Source: Patescibacteria group bacterium (GTDB taxonomy: Bacteria; Patescibacteriota; Patescibacteriia; 2-12-FULL-60-25). From it: a stretch of 47,913 nt of DNA. A program made the translations under genes and the position numbers. Positions 1 through 9,700 of the stretch are shown in pieces (the stretch's first letter is position 1; every line of letters starts with the position of its first letter). Where the stretch lies: the NCBI GenBank assembly GCA_029210915.1, contig JARGGJ010000011.1, positions 1 to 47,913 on the forward strand. The letters run 5' to 3'. A model generated the notes under the pieces. That model was not told the origin of the DNA and did not search any database. It saw only the letters and a program-made list of their open reading frames with translations.

Positions 1-138
1 CTTTTTATTGCGTACATTATTATCAATAAGATTGCTCATAAGTTGTTTGGTTAGTGTGTTAAAAGTATAGCTTTCTTCCTCTAAATATAAAATCGTTTTC
101 GGAGCGATAGCGGAGAAAATACCGCTTATCCCCCTCAT
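1..138 (-). CDS. possible 5' end of a gene running off the left edge
   Basis: Starting from an ATG at 138 on the minus strand, 46 codons stay open to the window edge. The peptide begins MRGISGIFSAIAPKTILYL and contains LEEESYTFNTL, which reads like ordinary protein. No Shine-Dalgarno site is visible, but that is common for genes here. I do not recognise a family. It could be chance in an AT-rich stretch; sequence to the left is needed to decide. Confidence 0.25.
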   Translation of the reverse strand, partial: MRGISGIFSAIAPKTILYLEEESYTFNTLTKQLMSNLIDNNVRNKK

Positions 139-304
139 TAAATTAAAAAACAAATTTATTCCTTATTTTTAAAAGCCTATCAAAATTTCCTTAATCCAAA
201 GAAAAATATTTTTTGAATTGCGTATAACTCGTATCTATACGAAAACATTTCGTTTAGTAACCAACGTCTTGCGTATTATACGACTAAACAGTGTAATTTA
301 AAAT

Positions 305-1024
305 CTAAACAGAAGGATTCTTTATCTGCCCATGCACCGTTAAATAACTCGCAACAATTGCCGCAGTTTCCGCACGGAGTGTAAGCGGACCGAGCTCCGC
401 GATTAAAAAGTTGGCTTTTTTTGCTTCATTCACTTCCTCATCATCCCAACCACCCTCCGGCCCAATCCAAATACCTATCTTCTTTTTAAAACCTTGTGGT
501 ATACCATCACCTTTTTCCGTAACATGAAAAAACAAATTAACCAAATTATCTTTAGCGTGATCCATAGCGGTGTGCCATTTCATTGGTTCGTGAATCAAAG
601 GTATAAAACCTCGGCCCGATTGTTCGGCCGCTTCTTTAGTGATCAAACGAATTCTATCTATCTTTAAATCTTGCTTAATTGTTCTGGTTGACAATAAAGG
701 TATTATCTCCCTTACGCCAACTTCTGTTGCTTTTTGCACTACCAAATCAAACAATTCCTTTTTGATTATCGAGCAGTACAAAACAATCTCTCTTTCGGGT
801 TCATTTTGTAACTCTGTAACTCTGTCTAGGGTAACAGAAACCATCTTTTTATCGATAGACAAAATAGAGGCCAACGCCTCCCTCCCTTTACCATCGCAAA
901 TTACGATTTTCTGCCCAGGTTGCATCCTTAAAACCTTTGATAATTGATGCACCACAGCCTCATCCGTTATATCCATTTCCGGCGCAAACACATCATAATC
1001 ACCAATAAAACGATTTAATCTCAT
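305..1024 (-). CDS. rsmE: 16S rRNA (uracil-1498-N3)-methyltransferase RsmE
   Basis: RsmE methylates N3 of U1498 in 16S rRNA, using SAM, on the assembled 30S subunit. The protein is about 239 residues, normal for the family. It begins MRLNRFIG, as family members do, with a PUA-like N-terminal part (VLRMQPGQKIVICDGKG) and a C-terminal SPOUT knot. The SAM-binding motifs are clear: IGPEGGWDDEEV and, 18 residues on, ELGPLTLRAETAA. I prefer the second of two adjacent ATGs (1024 rather than 1030): a minus-strand TAGTAT at 1039-1034 would be a -10 box nine bases before it. That fits a leaderless transcript and repeats the spacing seen at other core genes. There is no Shine-Dalgarno site. The gene is isolated, with a non-coding structured region upstream. 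Confidence 0.93.
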   Translation of the reverse strand: MRLNRFIGDYDVFAPEMDITDEAVVHQLSKVLRMQPGQKIVICDGKGREALASILSIDKKMVSVTLDRVTELQNEPEREIVLYCSIIKKELFDLVVQKATEVGVREIIPLLSTRTIKQDLKIDRIRLITKEAAEQSGRGFIPLIHEPMKWHTAMDHAKDNLVNLFFHVTEKGDGIPQGFKKKIGIWIGPEGGWDDEEVNEAKKANFLIAELGPLTLRAETAAIVASYLTVHGQIKNPSV

Positions 1025-1033
1025 AAACATATG

Positions 1034-1039
1034 ATACTA
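1034..1039 (-). promoter_or_regulatory. -10 box of rsmE (leaderless-type start)
   Basis: TAGTAT on the minus strand ends nine bases before the preferred ATG of rsmE. With transcription starting about seven bases downstream, the mRNA would start almost at the start codon. No convincing -35 box was seen. Confidence 0.45.
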
Positions 1040-1106
1040 CAGTCGCATTAGATTATCCAGTAGATACACCCTTTAGAAGAACTCAAAAACGTTCTTACGA
1101 GATAAC

Positions 1107-1229
1107 AAAAAAGCTTTATTTTTGGTGAAGTTCAAGGCGCAAACGAGCATTTGAGCGCGGCGTACGCATGTACGGTAAGTGAAAAGCGGAGTGCGCAACG
1201 CAGAAATTCGCCAAAAATAAAGCTTTTTT
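1107..1229. repeat. long inverted repeat with 23-base arms
   Basis: The arms at 1107-1129 and 1207-1229 are near-perfect reverse complements (AAAAAAGCTTTATTTTTGG pairs with CCAAAAATAAAGCTTTTTT, continuing into TGAA/TTCG with one mismatch). The roughly 77-base interior carries further short palindromes such as GAGCGCGGCGTACGC and AGTGCGCAACGC. The GC-rich interior is flanked by A/T tails, as in a bidirectional terminator or a small REP/MITE-like intergenic element. It lies between rsmE and the structured RNA candidates. Transposition is not shown, since no second copy is in the window. Confidence 0.6.
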
Positions 1230-1239
1230 AGCAAAAAAA

Positions 1240-1551
1240 ATACGGGCCATCGAGCGCCCTAAGATTTGAAAAAATTTGTGGCGAGATGGCCCGAGAGGTC
1301 GGGACGCTGGTCGAGATCGTAAGTGGTGTAATCAGCAAAGCTGATTTATAGAGAAAGAGCGCACCGCTCACAATGGAGACACTTGCGTGTATCCTAACCT
1401 TTATGTGAACCGCTGGTTCATCCCAACCCTAGCAGGGACTCCGAAACCCGTAAAAGAGTTTCATATGATGGAGTTTGCTCGCTGTGCGTGACAAGCCGAT
1501 AAGCTTGAATGGATCAAGCGCACTGGCTTGCCACGCGTTTTTTTAGTTTTG
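1240..1551 (+). ncRNA. candidate structured non-coding RNA A, ending in an intrinsic terminator
   Basis: No gene is open here, but the plus strand folds in many well-formed local hairpins: CCCGA-gagg-TCGGG (1290-1303), AATCAGC-aaa-GCTGATT (about 1331-1347), a GGAGACAC/GTGTATCC hairpin near 1373-1392, TGAACC-gct-GGTTCA (about 1404-1418) and GAAAC/GTTTC near 1443-1461. A long stem, GCGTGACAAGCC with GGCTTGCCACGC, is followed directly by seven Ts (about 1541-1547), which reads as a rho-independent terminator and sets the strand. GGGCCATC at 1244-1251 could close the 5' end with GATGGCCC at 1285-1292. I could not match it to RNase P RNA, tmRNA, 6S or SRP RNA: their hallmark sequences are absent, apart from a short AGAGCGCACCGC that also occurs in RNase P RNA. 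Class unknown. Confidence 0.45.
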
Positions 1552-1562
1552 TTTTTTGATTT

Positions 1563-1795
1563 CTGTGTGCCTGGTCGAATGACCGGGCGGGGTCGAGATA
1601 ATCCATGTGATGGATGTCCATAAGAACAGGTCATGGAAACCCATCTTTTGAAAGCGGTTTAGAAAGTACTATGAGGTGAGCTGGCAATTTTGCCACCAGC
1701 AGACAGCCATGAGCGCGTCTGCTTGTGCCTTGTACGACACAAAAGAAAACTTACACTCTAGTTTTAAGAGTGTTATACACAAAGGAACGTAATAA
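1563..1795 (+). ncRNA. candidate structured non-coding RNA B, next to RNA A
   Basis: A second gene-free segment is packed with hairpins: GCCTGGTC-gaat-GACCGGGC (1569-1588), ATCCAT-gtg-ATGGAT (about 1601-1615), ATGG-aaac-CCAT, a GCTGG/CCAGC hairpin with inner GGCA/TGCC, AGCAGAC/GTCTGCT (about 1698-1725), TGTG/CACA and ACACTCT/AGAGTGT (about 1753-1774). As in RNA A, the first strong hairpin is followed by the string GGTCGAGAT, so the two may be related modules or parts of one longer RNA. No clear terminator follows, so strand and ends are tentative. Nothing in it matches an RNA family I can name. Confidence 0.35.
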
Positions 1796-1908
1796 AAATC
1801 TAAAGAGCAATTTGTACTATTATTATACCCCAAAAAAGACACTTTATCAAGGGTAAAAAACCCTCAATAAACATAAGAAAAACGCATTAAAATAACTTAC
1901 ACACAATA

Positions 1909-1929
1909 TGTGGATAATTAATATCCACA
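1909..1929. promoter_or_regulatory. palindromic pair of DnaA-box-like sites
   Basis: TGTGGATAA (1909-1917) is an exact inverse of the consensus DnaA box TTATCCACA. It is followed after three bases by ATATCCACA (1921-1929), one base off, in the opposite orientation. The pair sits at the stop codon of the membrane protein gene. It might bind DnaA as a titration site, or be chance in AT-rich DNA. Confidence 0.3.
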
Positions 1930-3090
1930 AGCGGTTAAATAACCGCCTTCATTTATCAAAATAATGTTATCAAAATCAAAATAACAAATGTCAATCCATG
2001 AACAGAAATTCTTAATGCTTTGCTGGTTAAATCCGGCAATCACTTCTCCATCACATTTATTGCTATCAACCTCATATCCTGTCAATCCACTAACAAAATT
2101 CGATACACTTATCAAACCCTGTTGCGTTTCTGGAATATTTAAACCCGTGCTCGAAGCATTAGACCCTGTAGCGATAGTTAAACCGGGATTAACATACAAT
2201 CTTTCCGCAATATAGCCATCGGGTAACTCAAATTTCTTAGAGATGGTTGACTCCTTATCCTCCAAAGACCCTAAATATCTTTTTTGCTTATTATCAGCTT
2301 CATAATCTAAAGCAACCAATAAAGGATCATGTCTCCAAGTTAGCATACCCGGCTCAGTAAATTGAGCCCATGATTGATGATAACGTAAAAAATTCATCAA
2401 AAATTGCGAATCCCCATCTTCCAGTTGCAAAAAACCACTTGCTTCAACCAGTTTTTTTGTTGGTTCACTGACACTTTTTTGTATAGGTAACGTAGTTTTC
2501 CATTTATTCCCAATTACTATGCCATCTATTTTACTTGGTAACTCATCCAAACTCAATTCGCCATAAGAAAACAAGCCTCTTACGTTTATATCTAATTTCA
2601 TTTGCCCATTAAACATCTCCCAAGGCCAACCAAAAACATCAAAAGGCGACTTGTAAGCATCTATCTCAAGTATTTGCTCTGATGATAAATCCCACAGCTT
2701 GGTTTTGCCAATAATCGCAGTCGCCGGAGACAACCTAATGGCATAACCCAAATTACCATCTTGATGGTTTTTATTTGATTCTGATGATTTAGCCAAACCC
2801 GCAACGGTTGGAAAAGGATTATTCAATGCCTGTGCTTGCTTCCAAACCAATGGAGCGTTTGTATTCAAAGATGTTTCTGCGGGCAAGATTGTAAAAACCA
2901 GTGTATTTTTTGGCACTGGTATTTTTGTAAAAAACCAAAACCAACTAAAAATAAATACAAATAACAACACAAAAATCCCCGCTGCCAAAGCGAGGAATTT
3001 TGGCCAAGCGCTTCCGCGGTTCGCCGTACCGTAAGATAAAATTGGCGAACCGCGAAATGCCGCGTCACGAATAAATGGATCTGGGCTCAC
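1918..3090 (-). CDS. single-pass membrane protein of unknown function, coupled to pnp
   Basis: The 390-residue product has a short cytoplasmic N-terminus, one strong membrane segment at about residues 30-53 (FLALAAGIFVLLFVFIFSWF) and a large presumably extracytoplasmic part with no motif I recognise. It starts at GTG, and the pnp stop overlaps this start (GTGA), so the two genes are almost certainly co-transcribed and translationally coupled. It has three Cys near the C-terminus (NKCDGE, NFCSW, DICYFDF). The 3' end overlaps a TGTGGATAA/TATCCACA palindrome. The partnership with pnp looks like operon organisation rather than proof of an RNA role. Confidence 0.75.
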   Translation of the reverse strand: MSPDPFIRDAAFRGSPILSYGTANRGSAWPKFLALAAGIFVLLFVFIFSWFWFFTKIPVPKNTLVFTILPAETSLNTNAPLVWKQAQALNNPFPTVAGLAKSSESNKNHQDGNLGYAIRLSPATAIIGKTKLWDLSSEQILEIDAYKSPFDVFGWPWEMFNGQMKLDINVRGLFSYGELSLDELPSKIDGIVIGNKWKTTLPIQKSVSEPTKKLVEASGFLQLEDGDSQFLMNFLRYHQSWAQFTEPGMLTWRHDPLLVALDYEADNKQKRYLGSLEDKESTISKKFELPDGYIAERLYVNPGLTIATGSNASSTGLNIPETQQGLISVSNFVSGLTGYEVDSNKCDGEVIAGFNQQSIKNFCSWIDICYFDFDNIILINEGGYLTACGY

Positions 3091-5417
3091 AGATTAATAG
3101 CGAAGGGGTCATCAGAAACCGGCTTTGGTTTCATCGGACCTTTATCAAATGATGGTCGCGGACCTCGATCATGCGGTCTATCATTACCATGGGGCCTGCC
3201 TCCAAAAGATGGTCCACCATTTCCCGGGCGTGGCGGCCTGGGGCCTCTATCATTCGGACGGCCTCCACCATTACCACTTTCCGGCTTATAATCCGGGTTG
3301 GCACGCTTAACTGATAAATTCAAACGGCCCATGGCGTCGATTTCGTAAACTTTAACTTTTACCTCGTCTCCAACATTAACAACGTCTGTAACTTTACCAA
3401 CTCTAAATGGAGCTAATTCGCTTACATGCACCATTCCTTCTTTACCGGGTAATATCTCTACAAAAGCTCCAAAATCCATAATTCTGGTTACTTTTCCATC
3501 AAATATTTCGCCGACTTCAACTTCGCGCGTTAAATCCAAAATCATCTTTTTAGCTTTTTCCATGCCTTCGGCAGATACCGAGGTTATGTAAACCGATCCA
3601 TCATCTTCTATATCAATTTCAACTCCGGTTTGCGCAATGATTTCATTAATCATCTTTCCACCCGGACCAATAACCTCACGAATCTGCTCCGGATTAATAT
3701 GCATTGTGTCAATGCGAGGAGCGTATTGCGACAATTCAGCTCTGGGCTCTGCCAAATTAGCTTGCACAACATCCAAAATCTGCATCCTGGCTATACGTGC
3801 TTTTTCAAAAGCTTCTTTAACAACTTCAAGCGGTAAGCCTTGTGTTTTGGTATCCATTTGTATGGCGGTAATGCCTTCGCGAGTTCCCGCAACTTTAAAA
3901 TCCATGCCTCCGTCACCATCTTCCAAATCCTGAATATCGGTAATAACTTTCCATTTATTTTCTTTCTCGCGCGAGGCTACACCAATTGCGATGCCCGCAA
4001 CCGGAGCTTTAATCGGAACACCGGCGTCCATCAAAGCCAAAGACGATGCTGTTGCCGAGCCCATGGAAGAAGAACCGTTAGATCCCAACACTTCGGAAAC
4101 CACACGAATAGTATAAGGAAAATCGTCCTTTGATGGTAAAACCGGAATAATGGCTTTTTCAGCCAAACTACCATGACCAATTTCCCTGCGTCCCGGCCCA
4201 CGATTGCCTTTTGTCTCAGATACTGCAAAAGATGGAAAATTATAATGATGAAAAAATCTGCGCGTGGTTTTAAATTCCATTGTATCTATATGCTGTTCCA
4301 TGCCCGGGCCTCCCAAAGTTACCAAAGATAATACTTGTGTTTGCCCGCGCATAAACAAACCCGAGCCATGCGTACGTGGTAATAAACCCGTATCTGCATA
4401 TAGAGCGCGAATCTCATCTATAGCTCTGCCGTCCGCTCTTTTTGATTGATCTAAAATCAAACTTGTAACCGCGTCATCAACAAACTCTTCGATAATTTCC
4501 ATGGCGACCTTACGGCGGTCTTTACCAATCTCTTGCGCTATAAGCGATGCCTCCAAACCTTCTTTCATTTTATTAACCGCACTCTTGCGATCTTTTTTAG
4601 TTTTGAGTGGCTCTGCAAATAACTCTTCCTTATGTTCGGTTAAATATGCCTTGGCAATTTGATGCAATTCATCTGCCTCTTTTGCGGATGCAATCTCTTC
4701 TTCGGTTTTCGGAGTAAAAGGATCAACTTTTTCTTTGCCATGTGCTTGCGCAACCGTATTTATAAGCTCTATAACCGGAGCAAAATTATCCTGAGCAAAA
4801 GCGATAGCTCCATATGCATGTTCCTCGGATACAATATTAGCACCCGCTTCAAGCATCACCGTTTTTCCATTAGCGCCGGCAACGGTAACCTCCATTTCAC
4901 CTTCCGCAATCTGCTCATAAGTTGCATTCAATATATACTCGCCATTTGTTTTGCCGATACGAGCCGCCGCAATAGGGCCGTTCCAAGGAATTTCCGATAA
5001 CATCAAAGCACACGATGACCCGATTAAACCGATAACATCAGCATCATTCTCACCATCGTGGCTTAAAACGGTTGTTACAACCGCAACTTCATTACGCATT
5101 CTGTCGTCAAACAAAGGGCGCAAAGCGCGGTCTATCATCCTGCCCGATAAAACAGCCTCATCGGTTGGCCTGCCTTCGCGTTTAATGTACCTGGAACCCT
5201 TTATTTTACCGGCTGCATAAAATTTCTCCTCAAAATCAACCTGCAAAGGAAAAAAATCCAATCCATCTCGAATTCCTCCCATGGTTGCTGTACACAAAAC
5301 AACTGTGTCGCCATAACGCACAGTACACGAACCTCCCGCCTGTTGAGCCAAAAGCTCTACACCGATAGTAAGAGCCCTTCCGCCCCACTCTATCGAATAC
5401 TCTTTTTCATTTTTCAT
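3087..5417 (-). CDS. pnp: polyribonucleotide nucleotidyltransferase (PNPase)
   Basis: PNPase is a trimeric 3'-to-5' phosphorolytic exoribonuclease that degrades mRNA using phosphate and can add tails. All domains are present in order: RNase PH 1 from about residue 10 (RYGDTVVLCTATMG), the helical linker, RNase PH 2 from about 320 (catalytic-core stretch HHYNFPSFAVSETKGNRGPGRREIGHG and GSNGSSSMGSATASSLALMDAG), a KH domain (INPEQIREVIGPGGKMI) and an S1 domain (GEIFDGKVTRIMDFGAFVE). A Gly/Pro/Arg-rich tail of about 60 residues follows, longer than in E. coli, and may add RNA affinity. I take ATG 5417 (MKNEKEYSIEW); an in-frame GTG at 5441 lies within a repeat. The downstream membrane gene overlaps its stop. 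rpsO, the usual upstream neighbour, is absent. Confidence 0.97.
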   Translation of the reverse strand: MKNEKEYSIEWGGRALTIGVELLAQQAGGSCTVRYGDTVVLCTATMGGIRDGLDFFPLQVDFEEKFYAAGKIKGSRYIKREGRPTDEAVLSGRMIDRALRPLFDDRMRNEVAVVTTVLSHDGENDADVIGLIGSSCALMLSEIPWNGPIAAARIGKTNGEYILNATYEQIAEGEMEVTVAGANGKTVMLEAGANIVSEEHAYGAIAFAQDNFAPVIELINTVAQAHGKEKVDPFTPKTEEEIASAKEADELHQIAKAYLTEHKEELFAEPLKTKKDRKSAVNKMKEGLEASLIAQEIGKDRRKVAMEIIEEFVDDAVTSLILDQSKRADGRAIDEIRALYADTGLLPRTHGSGLFMRGQTQVLSLVTLGGPGMEQHIDTMEFKTTRRFFHHYNFPSFAVSETKGNRGPGRREIGHGSLAEKAIIPVLPSKDDFPYTIRVVSEVLGSNGSSSMGSATASSLALMDAGVPIKAPVAGIAIGVASREKENKWKVITDIQDLEDGDGGMDFKVAGTREGITAIQMDTKTQGLPLEVVKEAFEKARIARMQILDVVQANLAEPRAELSQYAPRIDTMHINPEQIREVIGPGGKMINEIIAQTGVEIDIEDDGSVYITSVSAEGMEKAKKMILDLTREVEVGEIFDGKVTRIMDFGAFVEILPGKEGMVHVSELAPFRVGKVTDVVNVGDEVKVKVYEIDAMGRLNLSVKRANPDYKPESGNGGGRPNDRGPRPPRPGNGGPSFGGRPHGNDRPHDRGPRPSFDKGPMKPKPVSDDPFAINL

Positions 5418-6250
5418 AAACAAACTTTTTCCTCGTCCCACGTCACACGTCCCAATCGTCCCACGTCACAAAATTACTTCGACGTTAGACATTAGACGTT
5501 AGACATTAGACACTTTTAGTTGTTTGTCCCGAAACTCAATCCCGCGCCGCGTGGATCCATGTCTCAGGACAAACTTAATTTAATTATATTTTCGTTTATA
5601 ACGTTCGTAACGTTCATCACGAGTTAAGTAGTTCAAGAGATAACCATTCCCTCATCATTAACTCGTTATAAACATTTTAACGTTATAAACGTATTACCAT
5701 TTAATTGTTCGGCGCAACTCAATAATGGCAGAATTAAGCCAAAATGTCAAAACAGACCTTGATTAACAGGATTTGCATGATTTACCAGGATTTAAATTAA
5801 GGAAATAATTTTTATATATTAAAATGCCGGAAGCTACCGACATTGTTTTTTGTAATTTATTATTTATTATTTCCGACCCTCGTAGTCCTGAGTTTATCGA
5901 AGGGCGAAGTGGGTTATTATTTGTAAATTAATTGATACCGCTCGTTTTATTATTTGTTATTCCTGACCCTCGTAGCTTCCTGACCCTCGTAGCTTCCTGA
6001 CCCTCGTAGCTTTAGCGTAGTGGGTTAGCGTAGTGGGTTAGCGTAGTGGGTTAGCGAAGTGGGTTGTAATTTGTTATTTAATAAGTTCCGCTCGCTTTAT
6101 TATTTGTTATTTATTATTTGTTATTTATTTTAGCTTATAAAGTAAAAAGTTTTTAAAGTTCATAAAGCCAACCAACCCAATAACCACTTTACAAACTTTA
6201 TGAACTTTATAAACTGAATTTATTATTATTTATTATTTGTAATTTGTTAT
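5418..6250. repeat. gene-free spacer filled with word-type repeats
   Basis: No coding frame is credible here. From right to left in pnp's upstream direction it holds a CGTCCCACGTCACACGTCCC array (5433-5468), which has a close relative at 45849; a GACGTTAGACATTAGAC stutter (about 5480-5512); an inverted array of TTATAACGTT-type words (about 5585-5700); a TTGATTAACAGGATTTGC element (about 5758-5800); tandem GACCCTCGTAGCTTCCT words opposed to AGCGTAGTGGGTT words (about 5874-6066); TTATTATTTGTTATT runs; and a GTTCATAAAG/CTTTATGAAC inverted array (about 6130-6220). Each array is a pair of arms made from repeats of a 9-17 base word. Confidence 0.7.
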
Positions 6251-6712
6251 TTATTTAATGGTGTATTCCGCTATCGCCTTTACCACTTTAGAATCTTTTT
6301 TTAGCGGTTCAATAAACAGTACATGATCTCTGTTGATATGCATCATATCCTCCGGCCCATGCAATTCATTGCCCAACTTAATTAACTTTAAATCTGACTG
6401 AGCATCCAACTGTGATGGCTGGGTGGTTTTATCGGATTGTAGATAGTAAATATTTTGTAAAGAGATGTTGCCTTCATTCAAATCCAAGACTTCTCCAAAG
6501 TAAACCTGACCGTTTGTTAAAAACACAGCCTGAACTCCCTCGGGAACTTTTTCTGTTACAATATTTTGCTGATTATTGAACCCAAAAAAATAAAGCAAAG
6601 AAAGAGAAATAATGCTGATTAACGAAAGCGCTATTATAGCAATCAAAGACAAATTCAAAGATCGCTTTTCAATAACCGCTTCCTGACCATTTTGTTCTGT
6701 AACTTTTTTCAT
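6251..6712 (-). CDS. small conserved membrane protein, CPR-type
   Basis: The product is about 153 residues: a basic N-terminus, one membrane segment at about residues 20-43 (LIAIIALSLISIISLSLLYF) and an extracytoplasmic domain starting VQAVFLTNGQVYFGEV and containing YYLQSDK, KLIKLGNELHGPED and INRDHVLFIEPL. This domain resembles a conserved hypothetical family I recall from Parcubacteria genomes; its function is unknown to me. The start at ATG 6712 rather than the upstream frame extension is supported by an extended -10 (TGGTATAAT, minus strand, 6736-6731) lying between the two. There is no ribosome binding site. It follows the giant gene in the same direction but has its own promoter. Confidence 0.75.
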   Translation of the reverse strand: MKKVTEQNGQEAVIEKRSLNLSLIAIIALSLISIISLSLLYFFGFNNQQNIVTEKVPEGVQAVFLTNGQVYFGEVLDLNEGNISLQNIYYLQSDKTTQPSQLDAQSDLKLIKLGNELHGPEDMMHINRDHVLFIEPLKKDSKVVKAIAEYTIK

Positions 6713-6730
6713 ATAATAAATGTTTACAAA

Positions 6731-6739
6731 ATTATACCA
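6731..6739 (-). promoter_or_regulatory. extended -10 promoter of the small membrane protein
   Basis: TGGTATAAT on the minus strand matches an extended -10 element exactly and lies 18 bases before the ATG at 6712. The same TGTGGTATAAT string precedes the dockerin-like gene at 22656-22666, suggesting a shared promoter type. Confidence 0.55.
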
Positions 6740-6763
6740 CACACCTAACTAAAAGTTAATTTA

Positions 6764-6787
6764 AATGAGCCGCATAAGCGGCTCATT
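6764..6787 (-). terminator. hairpin after the giant surface-protein gene
   Basis: AATGAGCCGC-ttat-GCGGCTCATT is a perfect ten-base stem a few bases after the stop codon of the 3756-residue gene. It is followed on the minus strand by TTAAATTAACTTTT, a weak U-tract. Confidence 0.6.
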
Positions 6788-6791
6788 CTGT

Positions 6792-9700
6792 TTACTCTAT
6801 TGTTGTTTCCGTATCTGGTTCTGTATTTTCCACTTTCGGAGGTGTGATTTCGATTACAACCACTTCCTCTTCGACGACTTCAGCCTCACCCGTTTGATCA
6901 GAATCTGCTGAAGTTTCACCTGTTGTATCTGATGTCGTATCAGTGCTTGTATCGGTTGTTAAATCAGCACCTTCATCAGTTGTTGTATCAATAGTTGAGT
7001 CGGCGGTAGAATTTTCAGTGGAATCAGTGCCCGGTTGCGTCTCGGAAACTGCATCAACAACACCTTCGTCGGTTGTAGTTGTCATGCCCGAATCAGCAGG
7101 ATCCTGGCCAAGTGCATTAATCTCTGTTTCCAAATCCGATGCTCCCATATCGTTTACTATTATATCCATCGTTGTTCCATTGGAAACATAAACCCTACCC
7201 TCGTTGTTGCCAAAAGCATGCCAGTTAAACAAGATATCCGCATATTGTACTTCATCAAGCACTATATCGAACCCTTGTAACGATGCATTCTCCACCCAAT
7301 AAGGAACCGTAACTTTTCCGGCCGGAGTAAGTGTAACTATTGGCAAAGTTCCAAAATCTTCTGCAAAATCAACGGTCACTCTGTTATCACCCGTCATAAT
7401 CATCGCTTGCCCAACAACGTCCTTGCCAAAAGCCACATGGCCTTTAACCGTAATATTGCCTTCAAAAACCGCATTCGCAACAACCAAGTCCACAGCATCC
7501 AAAGTATCATCTCCACCCTGAAGTGATGTGCCCGCTACGGAATCCTGAATATTATTCTTATCAAATGATTCAAAGAATACGGAGATCTTTTTATGTTTAA
7601 CGCCATTAACCTGTGTCGAAACATGTGTCCAATCTACAGATTCGGCCGCACGAGCAACGATATGGCTAACCATAAATTCTCCAGTATCCTTTTGTGCGTG
7701 GCCCGCGATGTCTGATGAGATAAAGTAATCTCCAATACCAATATTCTCACCTTTATCCGCGACCCAAACCTCACCATTACCTACGGCCATAATCAGATGC
7801 GGATTATGCTCATCACGTGCCATTCCCGGCTCTTGTAATGACAAGTAAGAACCCATTATTTTTGCGTCATTAACTTCGGTGGATATTGTAACGCCATACA
7901 GAATTTCGGAATTTACATTATTATGTAAATTACGATTTTCTCCGGTTAACGATACTAACATGCCCTTTTCAATATTCTCATTTGTCCAAGCATAGTGGGA
8001 ACCGGTAAACGCATTGTAGGAAACTGTATTTGCAGATACAGAAATCGTACCTTCTTCAACACCGGCTTGTCGCAAAGAAATGATTGTTCCGTCACTGGTT
8101 GTACGATCAAACACGGCAACAACATTACCGGATTGTTCAACATGGAAACGAGCAAGCGGAGCATTTGTACCTATACCAACTCTATCATTCACGGCACTTG
8201 TATATAACAAGTTAGCATTAGTATCACCCTCAACCCTTAATCCCACGCCGGTTGCCCCACCGTCGTTTATAACCAAACCACTGTTGGTAAATAAACCCAC
8301 GCGGGAAGCACCATTTCTAAATTCAATCGCTCCGCCATTACCCGTTACGTTATAATCCCATATCATCAAATTACTTGCGATTGGTATATACAATCTATGA
8401 TCAACATCCCCATTACCCTGCAAACGCATATATTCGTAATCAGCTGCGGATCCTGCGGTGGTATTACCAACATGTAATTTAGCTAACGGTACGGATTGAT
8501 CAAAGCCGACATAACCGTTGGTTGCATCTACAAACATTGCATGTGTATTTGTATCACTTTCCACTCTAAAATCTACATTTGCCAAACCACCATCATTGAT
8601 AATAAAGCCATTGTTTAAGAATTTTCCAACTTCAGCTGTTCCATCTTTGATAATTAAAGCACCGCCGTTTCCGCTGGAATTAACGTTCCAATTGGTCGCG
8701 TTACCGCCACCCGAAAAATATATTTCACTTTGAGTATCACTGTTGTTGGTTGATTGAAATTTTAACAGTGTAACATCAGCCAAAGAATTATTACCGGCAA
8801 TTTCCAATCTTGCATCCGGTGTAGCGGTACCGATACCCAAATCTCCGTCATCGGTTAAAACAAATGGAGTTGTATCTAAAGCCTCATCCGTTATATAAAA
8901 TGTATCCCCGGTTCCTGAATTTGCCAATCTAAACACAATACCTGATGATGAATTACTCATGTCAAAAACATCACCGGTTCCGTTATTGGTTAAATGAAAC
9001 AAATCACCCGAACCACTCGGTTTGGAAATATTAATTGATGCTTTACCTAAAGTATCTTCGATATAAATACCGGAACCATCAGTATCATTATCAATGCGAA
9101 GACCATTACTACTATTTCCATCATTTAAAATCTGAAGTCCGGTTCCACCTGCATTGGTATCAATTACCATTCCATCATTTGCAGTATTATTGTCGAGTAA
9201 GAAACCTCTACCATTGTTTTGTCTGATATACATACCCAACCCTGTGCCGGATTGCGCAACTGTAATACCTTCCCCTGCACCGGAATTATTATAGGCAAAT
9301 CCTTGATTCGTACCGGAATAATCAATCTGGAAAGCCGTACCGTTTCCCGCTCCGCTTAAGCGAACCGCACCGGAATCAGCAATAATTTGCCTGCCTAAGC
9401 CGGCACCTCCGGCATCATATGCCTCATCCAGTGTAATCGATCCTTCATGCTCCAACGCTTTCCACGCGGAACCATTCCAAAAGAATGGCGTGGAAGAAGC
9501 CGTGTTGTAAATCATGGCACCCGCTTGCAATCCGCTTGCCGGGTTAAGTGCATATTGGCCAAGCATGAATTGCGCGCTTAAACGTGCATCACCAACAACA
9601 TCCAAACGGTAAATAGGACTCGAGGTAGACAAACCGACAAAAGCATTATCATCTACTCTTATTGCATCTTGATGATTATTTACGGCCACACCAAAACTCT

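Noticed and set aside
1240-1551. Identification of the structured segment as RNase P RNA
   Set aside because: Only AGAGCGCACCGC resembles it; the conserved GAGGAAAGUCC and ACAGAA-CCGG blocks could not be found, so no family name is given.
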